Shown here piece after piece: positions 43,156 to 54,374 of a stretch of DNA of 64,000 nucleotides. The stretch comes from an uncultured Oleiphilus sp. (lineage in GTDB: Bacteria > Pseudomonadota > Gammaproteobacteria > Pseudomonadales > Oleiphilaceae), in NCBI GenBank assembly GCA_913020045.1, contig CAJWBE010000011.1:1-64000 (forward strand), written 5' to 3'. The notes under the pieces are model-generated. The model was not told the DNA's origin, did no database searches, and saw nothing but the letters and a program-made list of their open reading frames with translations. Position 1 is the first letter of the stretch, and each line of letters opens with the position of its first letter. Both the position numbers and the translations under genes were made by a program.

Positions 43156-43163
43156 CGGGCTAT

Positions 43164-45232
<2,069 letters not shown>

Positions 45233-45298
45233 AGTTGTCCTTTGGTTGATTAATAAGTTTGGGCTGTATTACGTAGAACCTTGTGAGGCTGACAGGAA

Positions 45299-46234
45299 AT
45301 GGATTTAGCACGGATTGATCTGAATTTATTAGTGCACCTGGATGCCTTGCTGCGAGAGGAAAATGTCACACGCGCGGCCGTTCATCTGGGGATCACTCAG
45401 CCTGCAATGAGTAATGGCCTCAAACGTTTACGGGCACTCCTTGATGACCCAATACTGGTTAGAACCAGTGACGGCATGACGCCGACAGAGTTGGCGAGCA
45501 GCCTTAAACCAGCTGTGAGAGAAATACTGTCTCGCGTTGAAAAGGTTATTCAGCCGGAGCGCGATTTCGACTTAAACAGCAGTCGCGTATTTCGGATTAT
45601 GGCAAGTGATTATGCGGAATCTACGTTGATTCCAGCGGTGTTGAGTCAAGTTCGTAAGCAAGCGCCTAATGTTACCTTGGATGTATTGACGCCGAGTGAC
45701 GTGTCTTTTATCGACGTTGAGCAAGGCCGCGTTGATATGGCAATTAATCGCTTCGACAGCCTTCCGCAGTCGTTCCATCAAAAAACCCTCTGGAGTGATT
45801 CGTTTTCCTGCTTGATTAGCCCAGAAAATCCATTGGTTAGTGATTTTGATCTAACGGCGTACCTAGCAGCTAGCCATATTTGGGTCAGCAAAACGGGGTT
45901 TGGTGTCGGGGTAGGTGTAAACCCAGAGGATGTTCAGCGGCTAGGCTGGGTCGATGAAGCCTTAGCTAGGATTGGTGGTAAACGGAAAATTTCAGTATTT
46001 ACACGCCACTACCAAGTGGCGATGTTGCTGGCTCAGCAGCATGACTTGGTGGCAACGTTACCGAGTAAGGCAGCCAAACTTAATCTGGAGAATAAGCGCT
46101 TTATCGTAAAGGAGCCGCCATTTGAAATTCCTGACTTCGATCTCAAAATGGCATGGAGCCCCTTACTGCATCATAACGCGGGCCATCAGTGGTTACGCCA
46201 CTTGATTGTCGATGCAGCACAGAAGCTAACCTAA
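45299..46234 (+). CDS. LysR family transcriptional regulator
   Basis: LysR-type regulator of 311 residues. The DNA-binding helix-turn-helix is RIDLNLLVHLDALLREENVT then AAVHLGITQPAMSNGLKRLR, of the NodD/LinR-like group that begins with DLNLL. The effector domain follows. AGGAAATG gives a good start at 45299. It lies 66 bp after thiC and is convergent with the MipA/OmpV gene, so its own target is not clear from position. Confidence 0.93.
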   Translation: MDLARIDLNLLVHLDALLREENVTRAAVHLGITQPAMSNGLKRLRALLDDPILVRTSDGMTPTELASSLKPAVREILSRVEKVIQPERDFDLNSSRVFRIMASDYAESTLIPAVLSQVRKQAPNVTLDVLTPSDVSFIDVEQGRVDMAINRFDSLPQSFHQKTLWSDSFSCLISPENPLVSDFDLTAYLAASHIWVSKTGFGVGVGVNPEDVQRLGWVDEALARIGGKRKISVFTRHYQVAMLLAQQHDLVATLPSKAAKLNLENKRFIVKEPPFEIPDFDLKMAWSPLLHHNAGHQWLRHLIVDAAQKLT

Positions 46235-46266
46235 CAGAGGTTTAGCTTAGTCTTCTGGAAACTAGT

Positions 46267-47121
46267 CTAAAAAGTGTAAGCGAGACCTACTTTGGCTTGG
46301 TAGTACTTTCGATCTTCTACTAGCGGGCTACGGAAAGCGCCGCCAACGACGTCTTCATAGGATAAATAACCCGTCACGCTTAGTTCGTCTGACAAGGGCA
46401 TACGGAGGTTAACATCTACGCCTAGTTGAGCGCTATTATTTGGTTTATATTCAGTTCGCGTTTTTTCATAACGGTCGCGTGTCGTGTCATTGACGATACC
46501 GTAAGCTTTCTGAATCGCTCGATTATTTTCTTCTGCTGTCACGCCGTAGTAGTAACGGTTGAACTCACGGCTATAGTAGTTGACGAATAAGCTAGGTACG
46601 ACGACAAGGCCTCCGTTATTGGGAATAGGTCGTGTAATACGAAAGACCGTACGGAGTCCATCATGTGCATCAGAATAGTCTTTGTAATACTCAAATGAGA
46701 CAAGCCCGACTCGCGAGCGATACTTATAGATGAAGCCGGCTTCGATGGCTCGTTCTCTGTCTTCAAGGCCGTAATAAAGGGGGTTATTTGGGTCATTAAT
46801 GGTGTCTAAATCTAGAAAGTGCCAGCCGCGTGTAACTGCCAAAGAAAAGGAGGCGCGAGAGCCTTCAAATAAGTCATAGCCGAACGTACTGCCCTTAGCA
46901 AAAATCTTTCCAAGGCGAATGTCAAAATTGATGTCGGGGTAAACAAAGCCGTCTTGGGCCTGATAAAGCCCTGAGTCATACACGGCGTCGATACCCAGCA
47001 GAATGTGGTCTTCTTCGGTGTAGTCAGGTTCTGCGGATAGAGCATTGAAACTTAGCAACAGTAAACAAAGCGATCGTAGTAGATTGATCGCCGGTAAGCG
47101 GCGTAGGCGTGCAACTGGCAT
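46267..47121 (-). CDS. MipA/OmpV family outer membrane protein
   Basis: Outer membrane barrel of 284 residues. A signal peptide (LLRSLCLLLLSFNALSA before EPDY) is followed by about ten amphipathic strands. MipA/OmpV marks include FFPSI-like LLGIDAVYDSGLY at the start, the EFNRYYYGVT segment in the middle, and the final KVGLAYTF with a C-terminal Phe. Family members scaffold murein enzymes or act as outer membrane porins. Convergent with the LysR gene. Confidence 0.85.
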   Translation of the reverse strand: MPVARLRRLPAINLLRSLCLLLLSFNALSAEPDYTEEDHILLGIDAVYDSGLYQAQDGFVYPDINFDIRLGKIFAKGSTFGYDLFEGSRASFSLAVTRGWHFLDLDTINDPNNPLYYGLEDRERAIEAGFIYKYRSRVGLVSFEYYKDYSDAHDGLRTVFRITRPIPNNGGLVVVPSLFVNYYSREFNRYYYGVTAEENNRAIQKAYGIVNDTTRDRYEKTRTEYKPNNSAQLGVDVNLRMPLSDELSVTGYLSYEDVVGGAFRSPLVEDRKYYQAKVGLAYTF

Positions 47122-47254
47122 GCAGATTCCTGTGGTGAATGACTAACAAAAAAACGTACAAGCTCTGAGGTCGCGTAGAAACAGAGCGACGCTATTCTAA
47201 TCTGAATGTCACAATTGTACTGAGACCCGCGTAACAGTCAGGTCAACTCAAACC

Positions 47255-47617
47255 TTACTTTTCAGGCTGGGACCTATCGTTTAGAAAACACGACAGTTGT
47301 TCGAAAAGTACCAATTTGGACTGCTTGAGCTGAGCCAGCAGTGGCTCGAGTTGTTCGATCAAATTGTCTTTGACGGCAAACTCAATTTGCTTGGCATGAT
47401 CCGAGAAACTAGGTGCGCCAATATTGGCCGCCGTACCTTTTAAGGTATGCGCATGAAAACGAATATTCTCGAGATCACGAGACTCAATAGCGTCAACAAG
47501 TTGATTGAAAACGGTTTGGGTGTCATCAATATATGATGTGATAACTTCTGCGAGAATATCATCTGACGATAGCGTACGGCTCAATGCATCATGATAGTCC
47601 CATATTTCCTTGGACAT
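47255..47617 (-). CDS. HPt domain protein (orphan histidine phosphotransfer protein)
   Basis: Stand-alone phosphotransfer protein of 120 residues. The HPt motif is RFHAHTLKGTAANIGAP, with phosphoacceptor His in HTLKG. The rest is a four-helix bundle. The real start is ATG 47617; the open frame that runs on to 47767 passes through the tRNA and terminator and is not coding. No receiver or kinase gene is adjacent. The nearest HPt-less hybrid kinase is at 23747, which might be a partner (inference). Confidence 0.92.
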   Translation of the reverse strand: MSKEIWDYHDALSRTLSSDDILAEVITSYIDDTQTVFNQLVDAIESRDLENIRFHAHTLKGTAANIGAPSFSDHAKQIEFAVKDNLIEQLEPLLAQLKQSKLVLFEQLSCFLNDRSQPEK

Positions 47618-47655
47618 TCTCGGCTTACCTCTATTTAACGAAACCTTAAAACAAT

Positions 47656-47680
47656 AAAAAACGCCACCGGAAGGTGGCGT
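47656..47680 (-). terminator. Terminator of tRNA-Arg
   Basis: On the minus strand ACGCCACC (47680-47673), TTCC loop and GGTGGCGT (47668-47661) form an 8-bp stem followed by five T. It lies between the tRNA and the HPt gene. Confidence 0.9.
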
Positions 47681-47688
47681 TGCTGATT

Positions 47689-47765
47689 TGGTGTCCCCGA
47701 CAGGAGTCGAACCTGTGACCTGCCCCTTAGGAGGGGGCCGCGCTATCCAGCTGTGCCACGGAGAC
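47689..47765 (-). tRNA. tRNA-Arg(CCT)
   Basis: Cloverleaf read on the minus strand: acceptor GTCTCCG pairs with CGGGGAC; anticodon stem GCCCC/GGGGC encloses loop CTCCTAA, giving anticodon CCT (codon AGG); T arm ACAGG-TTCGACT-CCTGT. The CCA end is encoded (47691-47689). A terminator follows. Confidence 0.96.
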
Positions 47766-47859
47766 ATAGCCGAATGTTATCAATAAGCTTTTGAAAGATA
47801 AACTATATTACTTTCTTATTTCGTAGTTCCATCAGTGCTTAGTTTAGCTTTCCTATCAG

Positions 47860-49065
47860 TTACGCAGCCTGATCAAGCTCTACCGTTTCTTGGTGCTCAT
47901 GTAGGCCGTATTTGCGTATTAGCTCCGCGCGTCTTTCTGGCAGTATATTGATCTTGCTGAGATCGCCACCGGTAACCTCGATCAAACGTTTGTCCATGAT
48001 GTGGAACCACAGTGGTGGTAAGTAGGCAGCAGCGAACATTCCAAAGTAGCCATTAGGAAACGATGGTAGGTTTTCAAAATGGCGGAGTGACTGGTAGCTT
48101 CGCGTTGCGTTGGCATGATGGTCAGAGTGACGTTGCAGGTGAAATAGCGCCCAGTTCGAAAAAACATGGTTGCTGTTCCAGCTATGGTGCGGCTGAGGTC
48201 TCTCATAACGGCCACTCGGCAATTTCTGACGCAACAGCCCATAGTGCTCGATATAGTTTGCTGACGTAAGTTGCCACATTGACCAAAACGCAGCGATCAA
48301 TAAATATGGAACTACTTCTGCGCCTAGCCATGCGGCCATCGCAACATACGCGCCGACGGTCATTAGGATAGTCTGCAAAAATTCATTTTGTAGAGACCAA
48401 GCAGATTTTCCCTGCTTATTCAGACGTTCTTTTTCTAACTGTGAAGCTCGGATGATGGCATTCGGTAACTCACGCAGTCCGAAGCTATAGATATTTTCGC
48501 CCATTTTTGATGAGGCTGGATCTTCAGGCGTAGCCACCATTTTGTGATGACCACGATTATGCTCCACGAAAAAGTGTCCGTAAGCGGCTGGCGCTAAAAC
48601 TATTTTTGCCATCCATTGATCAAATTTGTTTTTCTTGTGACCTAACTCGTGGCCAATATTTAAGCCGTAGCCCCCAATGTAGCCGGCGGTAAGCGCCGCG
48701 GCGATGTAGCCTGTTACGCTAAGTTCTGTATTGGCGACGAACCAGCCACAAAAGATAAACGTCGCGACGACAATCGGCACTTGGATCAGTGTGATAAAAC
48801 GGTAATAGGGGTCGGCTTCTAATTGAGGAACGACAGATTCTGGCGGGTTGCTGGTATCTTCTCCAAAGAAATAGTCGAACACTGGGAATAGGCAGTACCA
48901 GAAGCCGATGAACATCCAAAGAAACGTTTCGTTGGCATACTCCATGTATAGAACCGGCCCCAAAACGGCCATTGCCGGAATCATCATTGATACAAGCCAA
49001 AGATGTCGCTTTTTATCGACGTAGACATCGCCGTTGTCTGCTATAAATGTGCCAGCCGCTGCCAT
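47860..49065 (-). CDS. alkB: Alkane 1-monooxygenase AlkB
   Basis: Integral membrane di-iron hydroxylase of 401 residues that oxidises the terminal carbon of n-alkanes. The histidine boxes are complete: HELGHKK, EHNRGHH (with HKM following), NYIEHYGLLR and LQRHSDHHA. Six hydrophobic segments occur in the usual places. The start ATG 49065 follows GAGGAG at 8 nt; the in-frame start at 49089 is upstream of that site. It needs rubredoxin and rubredoxin reductase, not present here. An AraC regulator is divergent and likely controls it. Growth on medium to long alkanes is implied. Confidence 0.97.
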   Translation of the reverse strand: MAAAGTFIADNGDVYVDKKRHLWLVSMMIPAMAVLGPVLYMEYANETFLWMFIGFWYCLFPVFDYFFGEDTSNPPESVVPQLEADPYYRFITLIQVPIVVATFIFCGWFVANTELSVTGYIAAALTAGYIGGYGLNIGHELGHKKNKFDQWMAKIVLAPAAYGHFFVEHNRGHHKMVATPEDPASSKMGENIYSFGLRELPNAIIRASQLEKERLNKQGKSAWSLQNEFLQTILMTVGAYVAMAAWLGAEVVPYLLIAAFWSMWQLTSANYIEHYGLLRQKLPSGRYERPQPHHSWNSNHVFSNWALFHLQRHSDHHANATRSYQSLRHFENLPSFPNGYFGMFAAAYLPPLWFHIMDKRLIEVTGGDLSKINILPERRAELIRKYGLHEHQETVELDQAA

Positions 49066-49328
49066 GTTGTTACTCCTCTTTATTAGCATTATTTGTATTT
49101 ACTACTGTGATGCTTATTAGACGCGATGGGTAATTCAAAAATAACCGTTGAAACTGGCACATAATCGTCATATTGTGACATCTTGAGTTGGAAAACGGTG
49201 CGCTCTGTTCGGGTGTTAATGCTCGTGTTGAATAAATGCGATTGTTAAACACTGCTAAGAAACTGATTTTAAAAGTTCTTTGCTTTGACACGCGCAAACT
49301 TATTCCGCCGTCCTATATAGGCCTGCCT
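49066..49328. promoter_or_regulatory. Divergent promoter region of alkB and AraC genes
   Basis: About 170-260 bp depending on the AraC start chosen. It must hold both promoters and is the likely binding site of the AraC protein. No repeat is distinct enough to name a site. Confidence 0.45.
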
Positions 49329-50381
49329 ATGTCGCTGACACAGAAAACCAACGTCTCCCGCTTTGCTCCGGCGATCCATCCGTCCTATGCGAGGCTTTTA
49401 TGCGCACACTTAAATGGTCTCGGCATTGAACTTGATAAGGTATTTGAAGGGTCAACGTTATCCTGGGAGTCGTTGTTAGAACGTCAGCGTTTTATCAGTT
49501 TTGAGCAATTCAAATTTATTAGCATACGTGGAATGTTTCTTTCAGATCGTCCTTGGCTAGGCTTGGATATCTCTTCGATTATCCAAGTGTCTTCTCATGG
49601 CCCCTTAGGTTATGGCGCACTTGCCTCCCGCGACGTACGGCAGGCCTTTAAGCTTGTTGAGCGAATGATGCCAACACGCATCCAGCTCTATACGTTTGAG
49701 CTCGAAGAAACGTATGATCGCGCATACTTTCGTCTTCATGAATTAGCCGAGACAGGAGAACTGCGAGAATTTATTCAGGTGATGTTGTTAGGCTCGTTTA
49801 TCGATATGCTGTCAAAAATATCGAGTACGACTATTGAAGGCGTTGTGGTTGAGTTTCCCTTCGCCGAGCCGCCTTGGGCTGACCGATATATTGAGCGCTT
49901 CGAAGGTATTTCGGTGCTCTTCGGTAAGCCGGGCTTTGTCGTCGATATGCCACGAAGTTTTTTGGATCAGCCTTGCCTGACGGCTGACGAATACGCGTAC
50001 CGGAATGCGTGTCGTGAATGCGAGACCTTGCTTGAACGCCAGCAAAAAGGAGGGGAGTTGGCTGATACGATCACACGGGACTTGCTGGCCGTTGACGATG
50101 GCTGTTATCCGACGTTGGAAGACTTGGCTGAGCGCTACCATATGTCGGCACGCACATTGATTCGTCGGCTCAAAGCGGAGTCAACCAATTATCAGGTTTT
50201 GCTAGATGAGGTACGCAAGGAGTTAGCGTGTTGGTGCATACAGAACACCGACGACTCAATTGAGCAGATTGCAGAGAATCTGGGATTTATAGATACGTCT
50301 AATTTTTCACGTGTATTTCGGAGATGGTTGCAATGCACTCCGTCGGAGTTTAAAGCACGACAGAATGGAACAAATCGTTAA
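49329..50381 (+). CDS. AraC family regulator, probable alkane-response activator
   Basis: About 350 residues. The N-terminal two thirds fit the arabinose-binding-like domain (PF12625 type), and the C-terminal part has two helix-turn-helix motifs: YHMSARTLIRRLKAES and IAENLGFIDTSNFSRVFRRW followed by CTPSEFKARQ. ATG 49329 is preferred, giving the usual start before LTQKTNVSRFAPAIHPSYARL (residue spread); ATG 49236 would add 31 atypical residues. Divergent from alkB, a common arrangement for AlkB regulators. The ligand may be an alkane or fatty acid (inference). Confidence 0.9.
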   Translation: MSLTQKTNVSRFAPAIHPSYARLLCAHLNGLGIELDKVFEGSTLSWESLLERQRFISFEQFKFISIRGMFLSDRPWLGLDISSIIQVSSHGPLGYGALASRDVRQAFKLVERMMPTRIQLYTFELEETYDRAYFRLHELAETGELREFIQVMLLGSFIDMLSKISSTTIEGVVVEFPFAEPPWADRYIERFEGISVLFGKPGFVVDMPRSFLDQPCLTADEYAYRNACRECETLLERQQKGGELADTITRDLLAVDDGCYPTLEDLAERYHMSARTLIRRLKAESTNYQVLLDEVRKELACWCIQNTDDSIEQIAENLGFIDTSNFSRVFRRWLQCTPSEFKARQNGTNR

Positions 50382-50631
50382 TGGAAGGGTCTTAGTCGCT
50401 GACTCTCCCGAGTCACGCATTGTTGTTGCTTGGGTGCCTTGCGACTTGGGATTATGCAAGTGGCGGTAGTTGCCGAATGATAGGGGCTTTCAGCAAGTCT
50501 AAAGAGTATTGAAATGAAGGATAAAGCGTACAATTGGGTGGATGATCTTTGTCACAACCCAATGATAAGCGATTCTTTTGATGCCTTTTGAAAGGGCAAA
50601 ACTGTTAAACCAATGAATGGATAAGTAGTAA

Positions 50632-51633
50632 ATGCTAGACACACGAGAGCGCTTGCTCAATAGTGATTTTCCGTCAGTTACGCGCACAAAACTGGAAACA
50701 TTGCAGGTTAACCTTGGTTATAAGTGCAACTTAAGCTGCACGCATTGCCATGTAAATGCTGGGCCGAACCGCAAAGAGTTGATGTCGCGTGAAACGATAG
50801 ACCAGTTGCTTGAGTACATAGACCGTCATGACATCCAAGCGTTAGATCTCACGGGCGGTGCGCCAGAGCTAAACCCAGATTTCCGTTATTTTGTCGTTGA
50901 GGCTCGAAAGAGAGGCGTTCATGTTATGGACCGCTGTAATCTCACCATTTTGCTTGAACCGGGGCAAGAAGACCTAGCTCAGTTTTTGTCGGACAACCAA
51001 GTAGAAATCGTTGCGTCTCTGCCGTGCTACACACAAGACAATGTTGACGCACAGCGCGGTAAGGGTGTTTTTGATGGCAGTATTATCGCGCTGCAACTGC
51101 TGAACTCATTGGGCTATGGTCATGGCGACTCGAAAAAGCCATTAAGCCTAGTATATAACCCCGGCGGTGCGTTCCTGCCTCCAGCTCAACAGCAGCTGGA
51201 AGAAGACTACACCGTTCACCTTCGCAAGCATTTTGATATCGAGTTCGACCAGCTATATACGATTACGAATATGCCGATTTCGCGGTTTGGAGCGGTACTC
51301 GCGGCTAAGGGCGAGTTTGAAAACTACATGGATTTGTTGAGATCATCATTCTCCCAAGAGAACTTAGATAGCGTTATGTGCAAGTCGCTGATCAGCATTG
51401 ATTGGCAGGGGTATGTATTCGATTGTGATTTTAATCAAATGCTCGATATGCCCTTGTTAACCGCCAAACCAGCACCTCCTGAATCAAACGAATTGATAGC
51501 AACGACTGAAACACGAACCCATATTTCGGATTTACTACAGCGAGACTTATTGGGCAGTTCGATCGTTGTCGCGGACCATTGCTATGGGTGTACGGCGGGT
51601 CAGGGTAGTAGCTGCGGTGGTGCGCTTGACTAG
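50632..51633 (+). CDS. arsS: Arsenosugar biosynthesis radical SAM protein ArsS
   Basis: Radical SAM protein of 333 residues. The SAM cluster motif is LGYKCNLSCTHCHVNAGP (Cx3Cx2C). The C-terminal domain has the DUF3641-type cysteines: VMCKSLIS, FDCDFNQ and HCYGCTAGQGSSCGGAL. This set defines ArsS, which couples the 5'-deoxyadenosyl group to methylated arsenic in arsenosugar synthesis. A TIGR04283-like glycosyltransferase overlaps its end, the typical partner. No arsM methyltransferase is seen nearby. Confidence 0.93.
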   Translation: MLDTRERLLNSDFPSVTRTKLETLQVNLGYKCNLSCTHCHVNAGPNRKELMSRETIDQLLEYIDRHDIQALDLTGGAPELNPDFRYFVVEARKRGVHVMDRCNLTILLEPGQEDLAQFLSDNQVEIVASLPCYTQDNVDAQRGKGVFDGSIIALQLLNSLGYGHGDSKKPLSLVYNPGGAFLPPAQQQLEEDYTVHLRKHFDIEFDQLYTITNMPISRFGAVLAAKGEFENYMDLLRSSFSQENLDSVMCKSLISIDWQGYVFDCDFNQMLDMPLLTAKPAPPESNELIATTETRTHISDLLQRDLLGSSIVVADHCYGCTAGQGSSCGGALD

Positions 51634-52330
51634 TACTGAACCTTCAAACAGGATTTCAGTTGTTGTCCCTGTTTACAACGAAGAGCGCATTGTTAGAACA
51701 GCCTTGGAAAAAGTCATAGAGCAACTTGGGGACGGTGATGAATTAATTGTTGTTGACGGCAATAGTTCAGATCGTACCTTGATGGAAGTCGAACGCTTGA
51801 AAGATTCTCGGGTTCATACGGTGCGTTCATTAACCGCGGGTCGCGCTGGGCAAATGAACGCCGGTGCAGCGATCGCGTCAAACCCCCTTTTGTTGTTTTT
51901 ACATATCGATAGTGCCTTGCCGAGATCAGCTATCGCCGACATTCGCCGCGTATGTGTCGAGCCGTGCTGGGGCCGGTTTGATGTCACGTTGGACAACCCT
52001 GCATTCGCCTATCGCGTTATCTCTTGGTTTATTAACTGGCGCTCTTCGTTAAGCAGCATTGCGACAGGCGATCAAGCGATCTTTGTGAACCGCAGTCTGT
52101 TTGACAGAGTTAAGGGTTTTGCAGACCAGCCGTTAATGGAAGACGTTGAGATGAGCAAGCAGCTTAAAACGCACGGTAAGCCAGTTCGTATAAGAGATCG
52201 AGTCGTCACCTCGGCAAGAAAATGGGAGCAAGGCGGTATTGTTAAGACAGTTTGGTTGATGTGGGTGCTCCGTGCGAAATATGCGAGAGGAGAGAGTCCC
52301 GCTAAGTTACATGCGATGTACTACCGCTAA
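51617..52330 (+). CDS. TIGR04283-type family 2 glycosyltransferase
   Basis: GT-A glycosyltransferase of about 237 residues. The nucleotide-sugar site is ISVVVPVYNEERIV, then LIVVDGNSSDRT, and the metal motif is LFLHIDSALP. The later part has ATGDQAIFVNRSLF and PLMEDVEMSKQL, all marks of the TIGR04283 family that goes with arsenosugar genes. The start is uncertain: GTG at 51617 or 51620 would overlap the arsS end by 14-17 bp; longer frames to 51566 overlap more and lack similarity. Translation coupling to arsS is likely. Confidence 0.88.
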   Translation: MVRLTSTEPSNRISVVVPVYNEERIVRTALEKVIEQLGDGDELIVVDGNSSDRTLMEVERLKDSRVHTVRSLTAGRAGQMNAGAAIASNPLLLFLHIDSALPRSAIADIRRVCVEPCWGRFDVTLDNPAFAYRVISWFINWRSSLSSIATGDQAIFVNRSLFDRVKGFADQPLMEDVEMSKQLKTHGKPVRIRDRVVTSARKWEQGGIVKTVWLMWVLRAKYARGESPAKLHAMYYR

Positions 52331-52600
52331 GCCGGTCTTAAGGTGCGTTTGATGGTCTCACTCAACAGTCAGCACTCAGTAAGCACTTAGCTCAGTAGCT
52401 AGTCAGCCCATAACGCGCCTGCCCATTGCGTACTTATTTTTCACTGGACTGAACGTTCAAAACCATTAAACTGCGCTCGCTGCGCAATGTCTTGTAAGTC
52501 TTGTCGCCGCTTGTTCCGATCAGAAATTTTCCAATCGCCGGCATGAAAACGCAGTACCTGCTTTTGTGTTGGCAGGTTAACCCAGAAAGAGGTCCCCTAT

Positions 52601-52801
52601 ATGTCAGTTGCCCTGTTCGAAGAAATTTCACTTTATGTCGGTGTGGGTGCTCTGATTCTATTAATGGCTTATATTGTTTGGGATCTGGCACGTAAATCGA
52701 ATGCTGGCAAATTCGGCACATTTATTCTGTTTTTGGTACTCGGACTTGGCGTTTTGGGGTTTCTTATTAAAGCCGTCGTAACAGAGGTGATGGGTCTTTA
52801 G
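52601..52801 (+). CDS. DUF2788 small membrane protein
   Basis: 66 residues with two hydrophobic helices (residues about 8-28 and 40-60). IVWDLARKSNAGKFGTFILF followed by LGVLGFLIKAVV is the DUF2788 signature. Function unknown. AAAGAGG lies upstream of ATG 52601. Confidence 0.82.
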   Translation: MSVALFEEISLYVGVGALILLMAYIVWDLARKSNAGKFGTFILFLVLGLGVLGFLIKAVVTEVMGL

Positions 52802-52963
52802 GATTCTAGGCCGTTAAAATTTGAGTCAGGCTAGCGCTAACCCTTTGCTCTTGTTGTTATTTTGGTAAAGTCTGTTTCGCTTGAAAAGCAGAGTGATGCC
52901 CTTATTCTTGAGGTCTAGAGTGGCCATGAGGGCTTACTCAACAATAATAATCAGGGACTATGC

Positions 52964-53923
52964 ATGAACCATCACCGCCATACACAATGCTTCGCGAGCT
53001 ATTCTGTTGTGAATCTACTTCGTTCTCTTTGCCGACCACGTGCGGCATTTTTCTCAGCTGCGCTAATGACCTTAGTGTCGTTCTCCGCACAGTCAGCTTC
53101 AAGTGGGGTTTCGTTTAGTGCAATCAAGACGGCGCAATCTGCTGGTAGCCTAGAGGCGATGGCGGTTGCCGGGGGCGAGTGGACGACGATCCGAAAGCTT
53201 GCACATACCGCAATTCTTGTGAAACACCCTCAGGGAGACCTGCTCTATGATACGGGTATCGGGACAGAGGTTGCCGAGCAAATGAAAGCGTTTAACATAT
53301 TTGACCAACAACTATTTAAGGTCGAAGAGCACGTTCCGGCGATAGAACAACTCAGTCGCGAGAGCTATTCGCTCACTCAACTCAATGCCGTTGTCGTTGG
53401 ACACATGCATTGGGATCACGTGAGTGCTTTAGAGGATTTTATGGGCGTGCCGGTCTGGACTAACGAAGCAGCCTTAGCCGAAGCAAGAGCGGGTAAGCCC
53501 CCAGGATTCGTGCAGTCTCAGTTTGACGACCCTAACATTAACTGGCAATTCAAAGCATTGAATTCAGGCGAGTATATGGGGTTTAAGCTGAGCCTCGATG
53601 TTTATGGTGATGGCTCTGTCGTACTGGTTGATATAAGCGGGCATGCGGATGGTCATCAAGGCATGTTTATTAATCTTCAGGACGGACGTCGCTATTTCTT
53701 TATCGGCGATACAACATGGACGCTTAAGGGAATTGAGCAAAACCGTTCACGTCCGGTATTTGTTCAATGGCTAACAGGTGTCGATAAGGACGTGGAAAAA
53801 AACGCGGCGGTGATAGACCATGTTCATAAACTGACTCAAAAATTTCCGGACTTAGTGGTTGTTCCAGCGCATGACGAACGCGTACTTGAAACGCTTCCCC
53901 GCTATCCAGAGTTTAGTCACTAA
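52964..53923 (+). CDS. Exported metallo-beta-lactamase-fold hydrolase
   Basis: Hydrolase of 319 residues. A long N-terminal region has an export-type hydrophobic stretch (AALMTLVSFSAQSAS). The metal site is VVGHMHWDHVSAL (HxHxDH), with later metal ligands in DISGHADGHQG, FIGDTTWT and VPAHDE. The pattern is that of the lactonase-like and alkyl-hydrolase members rather than antibiotic beta-lactamases. The substrate (a lactone or ester) is not predictable. Stands alone. Confidence 0.88.
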   Translation: MNHHRHTQCFASYSVVNLLRSLCRPRAAFFSAALMTLVSFSAQSASSGVSFSAIKTAQSAGSLEAMAVAGGEWTTIRKLAHTAILVKHPQGDLLYDTGIGTEVAEQMKAFNIFDQQLFKVEEHVPAIEQLSRESYSLTQLNAVVVGHMHWDHVSALEDFMGVPVWTNEAALAEARAGKPPGFVQSQFDDPNINWQFKALNSGEYMGFKLSLDVYGDGSVVLVDISGHADGHQGMFINLQDGRRYFFIGDTTWTLKGIEQNRSRPVFVQWLTGVDKDVEKNAAVIDHVHKLTQKFPDLVVVPAHDERVLETLPRYPEFSH

Positions 53924-54093
53924 GCTGGACTCGTGTGATTAGTCGGATTGGTCGGATTGGTAGAGTTGTTGAATAGAAGTATTGACTGAGTCGCCGGTCA
54001 TCGTTAAACGCTATTTTGCGAGTACAAAACGATTTTTTTTGTAGGCGCAGTTCAGCGCGATAAAGGTTTCTCGGGCTTTGTAGCGGTGTCTTT

Positions 54094-54348
54094 TCAGGCA
54101 TCAGTGCGAGTTTGGCGCTCTAACTCTCCAATTAGAATTATTGCGTCAGCGTGGCTTGCACCGCACGTATCTGAGGCCGCTTTAAATTCCCGGCAAACCG
54201 CGGGACGTATGTCATAAGTCTGACATCGTAAGTCCTCTCCTAGGTTTACGCAGCGCACGCCGGCAGGCTTTCCTGCGGGCATATTGGGAAGCGCACTGCT
54301 GATGGCGGGTGCAATGCAACAAGCACCGCAGACCGTGTGACAGTCCAC
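54094..54348 (-). CDS. YkgJ family cysteine cluster protein
   Basis: Protein of 84 residues. The Cys pattern is CHTVCGACCIAP, then GVRCVNLGEDLRCQTYDIRP and VCREFKAASDTCG, the eight-cysteine cluster of the YkgJ (UPF0153) family, thought to bind zinc or Fe-S. Translation starts at GTG 54348. It is 26 bp downstream of gloA on the same strand. Confidence 0.9.
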   Translation of the reverse strand: MDCHTVCGACCIAPAISSALPNMPAGKPAGVRCVNLGEDLRCQTYDIRPAVCREFKAASDTCGASHADAIILIGELERQTRTDA

Positions 54349-54374
54349 GTTATTGGTACGCTCTTAAGGAAGGC

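Noticed and set aside
47618-47767. N-terminal extension of the HPt reading frame
   Set aside because: The frame runs through the tRNA-Arg gene and its terminator; the HPt family begins at ATG 47617.
52434-52721. Minus-strand frame of 95 codons over the DUF2788 gene
   Set aside because: It overlaps a recognised small gene on the other strand, and its sequence has no domain character.
53913-54101. Minus-strand frame of 62 codons before ykgJ
   Set aside because: No similarity and biased low-complexity sequence; it overlaps the end of the hydrolase gene.
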